A stretch of 64,000 nt of DNA, taken from NCBI GenBank assembly GCA_029265615.1, contig JAJUIB010000014.1, forward strand, positions 1 to 64,000, written 5' to 3'. A program made the position numbers and the translations under genes. The stretch's first letter is position 1. Each line of letters begins with the position of its first letter. This stretch comes from Spirochaetota bacterium (GTDB taxonomy: Bacteria; Spirochaetota; Spirochaetia; Treponematales; Rectinemataceae). The notes beneath the pieces were generated by a model. That model had not been told where the DNA came from. It made no database searches and was given only the letters and a program-made list of their open reading frames with translations. This document shows positions 60,520-64,000 of this stretch, piece by piece.

Positions 60520-61206
60520 TCAGGAACGACCCGCGACTTCGTCCTCAATTTCGCGCAGTATGCGCTCCATGCGTACATGGCGTTCACGGGCGAGCCGCCG
60601 CCCTTCTTTCGTGTACATGCGCTGTGCAAGCTGCGAGAGCTTGATGCGCCACTCGCGCTGAAAGGAATCGACTTCGGTCGCGTTGTTCGCGGGGTCGACG
60701 TCCCTCCATTCCTCCTCGGGGTAGTACACCGACCGGCCATGCTCGCCAAGCCAGAGGTAGGCGCGCGCGGCACCCACCGCGCCAAGCGAGTCGAGCTTGT
60801 CAGCGTCGTAGAGGCATCGTGCCGCAAGACTTTCAGGCGCCCTGCCACGGCGGTGCCGGTGGCGGAGTATGGCCTCGAGGACGGCCTCGACGCGGTCCTC
60901 AGGCAGGCCGAGGCCGCGGAGAAAGGGAGCGGCGAGCTCCGCTGACAGCTCCTCGTGACGGTCCGGTTCGGGCCCCATCCGCGGCTCGAGGCCGCGCCCT
61001 ATGTCGTGGAGCAGGGCGGCAAGCCTCACGACGAGGAGATCGGCGCCCTCGTCCTGCGCTATGCGCTCCGCAAGGCGGTAGACACGTTCGACATGGGAAA
61101 AGTCATGGCAGGGACCGGCGCCTTCGTGGCGCGCCTTCGCATAGGCGCGGGCCCTCATGAGCCACTCCTCGTCGCGCGCGGGATCGCTCGTGTTAGGTGC
61201 GTCCAT
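60520..61206 (-). CDS. HD-domain metal-dependent phosphohydrolase
   Basis: A 228-residue HD-superfamily hydrolase. Metal ligands are visible: His38 in CHDFSHVERV, His67-Asp68 in AALLHDIGR, and a late Asp in LYDADKLDSLG. It belongs to the small YedJ/YpgQ-like group of stand-alone HD phosphohydrolases; the substrate is probably a nucleotide or cyclic nucleotide. The start at 61206 follows a promoter whose -10 ends 7 nt before the ATG; a longer frame reaching 61287 would cross that promoter. Confidence 0.85.
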   Translation of the reverse strand: MDAPNTSDPARDEEWLMRARAYAKARHEGAGPCHDFSHVERVYRLAERIAQDEGADLLVVRLAALLHDIGRGLEPRMGPEPDRHEELSAELAAPFLRGLGLPEDRVEAVLEAILRHRHRRGRAPESLAARCLYDADKLDSLGAVGAARAYLWLGEHGRSVYYPEEEWRDVDPANNATEVDSFQREWRIKLSQLAQRMYTKEGRRLARERHVRMERILREIEDEVAGRS

Positions 61207-61213
61207 CAAAACG

Positions 61214-61243
61214 AAGGTAGCCTTGCGCCCCTTCGGGACGCAA
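61214..61243 (-). promoter_or_regulatory. Promoter of HD hydrolase, leaderless type
   Basis: Minus strand: TTGCGT (61238-61243), 18 bp, TACCTT (61214-61219), then 7 nt to the ATG at 61206. Confidence 0.55.
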
Positions 61244-61322
61244 GGGGGCCCGCCGAGGTGCGAATGTGTTTCTTCGTACAATATCATAATTGCGGTATTC
61301 CCTTAAAGAAAATGGAATCCGC

Positions 61323-61351
61323 TTGCCGAGCGGCAACTTAGGGTGCATACT
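61323..61351 (+). promoter_or_regulatory. Promoter of pepT, leaderless type
   Basis: TTGCCG (61323-61328), 17 bp, CATACT (61346-61351), then 8 nt to the ATG at 61360. No Shine-Dalgarno sequence is present. Confidence 0.6.
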
Positions 61352-61359
61352 CGCTAGCC

Positions 61360-62616
61360 ATGAACTCATACGCACAGATACTCGCAAAACCCCAGGCAGA
61401 AAAGGTCGCGGAGCGGCTCGTGCGCTACGCGAAGATCGGCACCCAGAGCGACCGGCATGTCGCGGCGATCCCCTCGACCGAGGTGCAGTGGGAACTCGCG
61501 CGGCTCCTTGAGGGGGAGCTCAAGGCGCTCGGCCTCTCCGACGTCACCCTCGACGAGCACTGCTACCTCATCGCGCGCCTCCCCGCAAGCCCCGGGCTTG
61601 AGCACAAGCCTTCGATCGGCTTCATGGCCCACATCGACACGGCGAGCGACGTCTCAGGCTCAGGCGTCAAGCCGCGCGTTGTGCGCAACTATGACGGCAA
61701 GGCGCTCGAACTTTCGCCCGGCTACGTCCTCGACCCGCGCGAGTTCCCCGACCTCGCAAGCCATGCCGGGGACACGATTATCGTCACAGACGGCACAACG
61801 CTCCTCGGCGCCGACGATAAGGCAGGCGTCGCGGAGATCATGACCGCGATCGAGTGGCTCATCGCCCATCCCGAGGTCAAGCACGGCCCCATCGAAATCG
61901 CCTTCACCCCCGACGAAGAGACGGGCAAGGGCATGGACCTCTTCCCGCTCACAACGCTCCGTTCCGTCGCGTGCTATACCTTCGACGGCGGCAAGGTCGG
62001 CGAAGTGGAGGCGGAATGCTTCAATGCCTACGAGGTGAAGGCTGAGTTCACGGGCAAAGCCATCCATATCGGCTCTGCGCGCGGCAAGCTTGCAAATGCC
62101 GTCACAATGGCGGCGTCCTTTGTCTCCATGCTCCCCTTAAGCGAGGCACCCGAGTCGACCGACGGCTGGTACGGCTACTACTGCCCGCTCGAAATCAAGG
62201 GCAGCATCGAGAAGGCACATCTCGACATCTTCCTGCGCGATTTTAGCCGCGAGGGCATGGAACGCCGCATCGAGACCTGCAAAGCCCTTGCAAAGGCCGT
62301 CGAAGCGCAGTTCCCCCTCGGCACGGTCACGCTCGAGATCAACAAGCAGTATGTCAACATGCGCGAGAAGCTTGACGCCCGTCCCGAGGTACTCGAGCGC
62401 GCGATGACGGCAGCACGCCGCGCGGGCGTCGAGCCCTTCGTAAAGCCCATCCGCGGCGGCACCGACGGCGCGCGCCTCACCGAACTCGGCATCCCCACGC
62501 CCAACCTCTTTACGGGCGGCTACAACTACCACAGCCGCTTCGAGTGGGCGAGCGTCGCGGAGATGGTGCTCGCCGTCGACACCGTGATCGAGATCGCAAA
62601 GCTCTGGGCGGAGTGA
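61360..62616 (+). CDS. pepT: Peptidase T (tripeptide aminopeptidase)
   Basis: A cytosolic M20-family zinc aminopeptidase cleaving tripeptides. The 418 residues show FMAHIDTAS (His91, Asp93), DGTTLLGADDKAG (Asp152 bridging metal), FTPDEETGKGMD (Glu186/Glu187), an inserted dimerisation domain (about 215-320), and the C-terminal IRGGTDGARLT with a metal-binding His in GGYNYHSRFEW. Length and motif order match PepT exactly. Single-gene unit ending at a strong terminator. Confidence 0.96.
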   Translation: MNSYAQILAKPQAEKVAERLVRYAKIGTQSDRHVAAIPSTEVQWELARLLEGELKALGLSDVTLDEHCYLIARLPASPGLEHKPSIGFMAHIDTASDVSGSGVKPRVVRNYDGKALELSPGYVLDPREFPDLASHAGDTIIVTDGTTLLGADDKAGVAEIMTAIEWLIAHPEVKHGPIEIAFTPDEETGKGMDLFPLTTLRSVACYTFDGGKVGEVEAECFNAYEVKAEFTGKAIHIGSARGKLANAVTMAASFVSMLPLSEAPESTDGWYGYYCPLEIKGSIEKAHLDIFLRDFSREGMERRIETCKALAKAVEAQFPLGTVTLEINKQYVNMREKLDARPEVLERAMTAARRAGVEPFVKPIRGGTDGARLTELGIPTPNLFTGGYNYHSRFEWASVAEMVLAVDTVIEIAKLWAE

Positions 62617-62629
62617 GTGTAGGCCTTGC

Positions 62630-62650
62630 GCGTACGCGTTCCGCGTACGC
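62630..62650 (+). repeat. Palindromic hairpin after pepT
   Basis: GCGTACGCG (62630-62638) and CGCGTACGC (62642-62650) with loop TTC, 13 bp after the pepT stop and ahead of the U-tract terminator. It resembles the tandem arrangement seen at 5558-5658: a palindrome followed by a true terminator. Confidence 0.8.
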
Positions 62651-62662
62651 TTCCTAAGACAC

Positions 62663-62697
62663 AAAAAGGCCCCCGGCTCACGGCCAGGGGCCTTTTT
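62663..62697. terminator. Bidirectional intrinsic terminator
   Basis: Five A, stem GGCCCC / GGGGCC, loop of 13, then five T. It serves pepT on the plus strand and the thiolase gene on the minus strand. Confidence 0.88.
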
Positions 62698-62761
62698 ATA
62701 TCGCACACGACTCGTGCCTTAAGGCCGGGCCGCCCCGGGTCGGGACGGCCCGGAGAACGCA

Positions 62762-63943
62762 TTAGACGCGTTCGACACACATCGCGACGCCCATACCGCC
62801 GCCGATGCAGAGCGTCGCAAGCCCCTTCTTCGCGCCGCGGCGCCGCATCTCGTAGAGGAGCGTTGTGAGAATGCGCGCGCCCGAGGCGCCGATCGGGTGG
62901 CCGATCGCGATGGCACCGCCGTTCACATTGACCCGCGCCATGTCGAACTTGAGCTCCTTTGCGACCGCAAGCGCCTGCGCGGCAAAGGCCTCGTTGGCCT
63001 CGATGAGGTCGACCTCCTCGAGCTTCCAGCCCGCGCGCTTAAGCGCGAGTCGGACGGCCTCGACGGGACCGATGCCCATGATCGAGGGGTCGCAGCCGTG
63101 CCAACCGTAGGACGCGATGCGCGCCATCGGGGCGAACTTACCGCGCTTGAGCCCCTCCTCGTCGGCGACAACGATTGCCGCGGAGCCGTCGTTGATCCCG
63201 GATGCATTGCCCGCCGTGACGCTACCGTCCGGCTTGAACGCCGGCTTGAGCTTTGCAAGCGACTCGGCGGTCACGCCCGGACGGATGAACTCGTCCCGGT
63301 CGAAGACGAGGGGCTCGCCCTTTTTCTGGGGGATGAGAACGGGAACGATCTCGTCCTTGAAGCGCCCCTCGGCCTGGGCCTTCTCCGCCTTGTTCTGCGA
63401 TGCGGCGGCAAAGGCGTCCTGCTCGGCGCGGGAGATTCCGTACTTCGCGGCAAGGTTCTCGGCGGTAATGCCCATGTGATAGCCGTTGAAGATGTCGGTA
63501 AGGCCGTCGAAGACCATGCCGTCCGTCAGCTCGCCGTTCCCCATGCGGTATCCCGTCCGGGCCTGCTTGAGGTAGTAGGGGGCAAGACTCATGCTCTCCA
63601 CACCGCCTGCGATGACGAGCGAGGCGTCGCCCGCCTTGATCTCCTGCGCGGCAGCGGCGACGGAGCGCAAGCCCGAGCCGCAGACCATATTGATCGTCAT
63701 CGCCGTTTTTTCGACAGGGATGCCCGATTTGACGAGGACCTGGCGCGCGACGTTCTGCCCCAGCCCCGCCTGGAGGACGCAACCAAGGAGGAGCTCGTCG
63801 ACGCCCGCCCCCTCGAGCGCGGCGCGCTTCATGACCGCCTCGACAACGCTGCGGCCGAGTTCGACAGGCGACACGGCGGCAAGGCTGCCACCGAAGGAAC
63901 CGACCGCGGTGCGTGCCGCATCGGCGATATACACATCTTTCAT
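62762..63943 (-). CDS. Acetyl-CoA acetyltransferase (thiolase)
   Basis: Condenses two acetyl-CoA to acetoacetyl-CoA, or the reverse. The 393 residues are of normal thiolase length with catalytic Cys88 in [11 protein letters not shown], His349 in [17 protein letters not shown] and Cys379 in TLCIGGGMG. It could supply butyrate-type fermentation, mevalonate synthesis or fatty-acid breakdown; the neighbours do not decide. AAGGAG precedes the ATG. An upstream terminator at the window edge shows it is separate from the next minus-strand gene, or receives read-through from it. Confidence 0.94.
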   Translation of the reverse strand: MKDVYIADAARTAVGSFGGSLAAVSPVELGRSVVEAVMKRAALEGAGVDELLLGCVLQAGLGQNVARQVLVKSGIPVEKTAMTINMVCGSGLRSVAAAAQEIKAGDASLVIAGGVESMSLAPYYLKQARTGYRMGNGELTDGMVFDGLTDIFNGYHMGITAENLAAKYGISRAEQDAFAAASQNKAEKAQAEGRFKDEIVPVLIPQKKGEPLVFDRDEFIRPGVTAESLAKLKPAFKPDGSVTAGNASGINDGSAAIVVADEEGLKRGKFAPMARIASYGWHGCDPSIMGIGPVEAVRLALKRAGWKLEEVDLIEANEAFAAQALAVAKELKFDMARVNVNGGAIAIGHPIGASGARILTTLLYEMRRRGAKKGLATLCIGGGMGVAMCVERV

Positions 63944-63967
63944 ATCGATAACTCCTTACCTAGATAT

Positions 63968-63998
63968 AAAAAGGGCGGCGCTTCCCGCGCCGCCCTTT
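63968..63998 (-). terminator. Intrinsic terminator of gene beyond right edge
   Basis: Minus strand: stem GGGCGGCGC / GCGCCGCCC with a five-base loop, followed by T5. It lies upstream of the thiolase gene, so it must end a minus-strand gene outside the window. Confidence 0.8.
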
Positions 63999-64000
63999 CG

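Noticed and set aside
1-64000. tRNA, rRNA or riboswitch genes
   Set aside because: I looked through the intergenic spaces by eye and found no cloverleaf, rRNA core or known riboswitch core. A covariance-model scan would be decisive; I could not run one.

Overview
The window is a dense stretch of high-GC bacterial chromosome (about two-thirds G+C by eye) with genes on both strands. I infer a spirochaete, probably related to Treponema. The reasons are an anti-sigma-28 factor FlgM, a FliL-like protein, CheD, CheW and two MCP-type proteins, a protein with two cyclic-nucleotide domains, a galactokinase of the GGNHTDHNHG type, a giant OmpA/FlgD-Ig surface protein, and lipoprotein-type signals. Tryptophanase, thiolase, a K+-dependent membrane pyrophosphatase and an orphan MsmK/UgpC-type sugar ATPase fit an anaerobic, sugar- and amino-acid-fermenting lifestyle. 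I saw no rRNA, tRNA, CRISPR array, insertion sequence or prophage.

Layout. 1-1.6 kb: an operon of a membrane protein, a helical RsbRD-like protein and an alpha/beta hydrolase. 1.6-5.5 kb: galactokinase, sugar MFS transporter, serine acetyltransferase and a tiny Lys-rich protein. 5.7-9.4 kb: cheD with a diverged cytoplasmic MCP-like gene, then an orphan sugar ABC ATPase. 9.5-15.3 kb: SpoU methyltransferase, a degenerate iron-ADH relative, flgM, rsmI, a zinc-ribbon protein, an AI-2E-family permease and a PHP phosphoesterase. 15.5-24.6 kb: pyrophosphatase, ridA, M32 carboxypeptidase, recG and a histone-H1-tailed protein. 24.7-30.4 kb: methyltransferase, cheW, QueG-like reductase, cNMP regulator and glyA. 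30.5-36.6 kb: cysS, an ECF sigma factor, its anti-sigma factor, two exported proteins (one a transglutaminase-fold protein without its catalytic Cys) and murB. 36.6-46.3 kb: an antiporter-USP-EIIA fusion and a block of envelope proteins. 46.4-56.6 kb: MCP, PhnP-like hydrolase, nucleotidyltransferase, DUF2156 protein, a propeller-GGDEF sensor, OsmC and tryptophanase. 56.8-64 kb: a lipoprotein gene broken by an in-frame TGA, MFS, FliL-like, HD hydrolase, peptidase T and thiolase.

The observation I rate highest is a regulatory architecture. At least eleven genes here have no Shine-Dalgarno sequence. Each instead has a sigma-70-type promoter (TTGNNN, 17-18 bp, a -10 of the general form NANNNT) whose -10 box ends only 6-10 nt before the ATG or GTG. 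Their mRNAs should be leaderless or nearly so. Other genes have ordinary leaders with AGGAGG-type sites, so two start modes appear to coexist. Several protein families here also keep their fold but lose key catalytic residues: iron-ADH, transglutaminase, GGDEF and possibly QueG.
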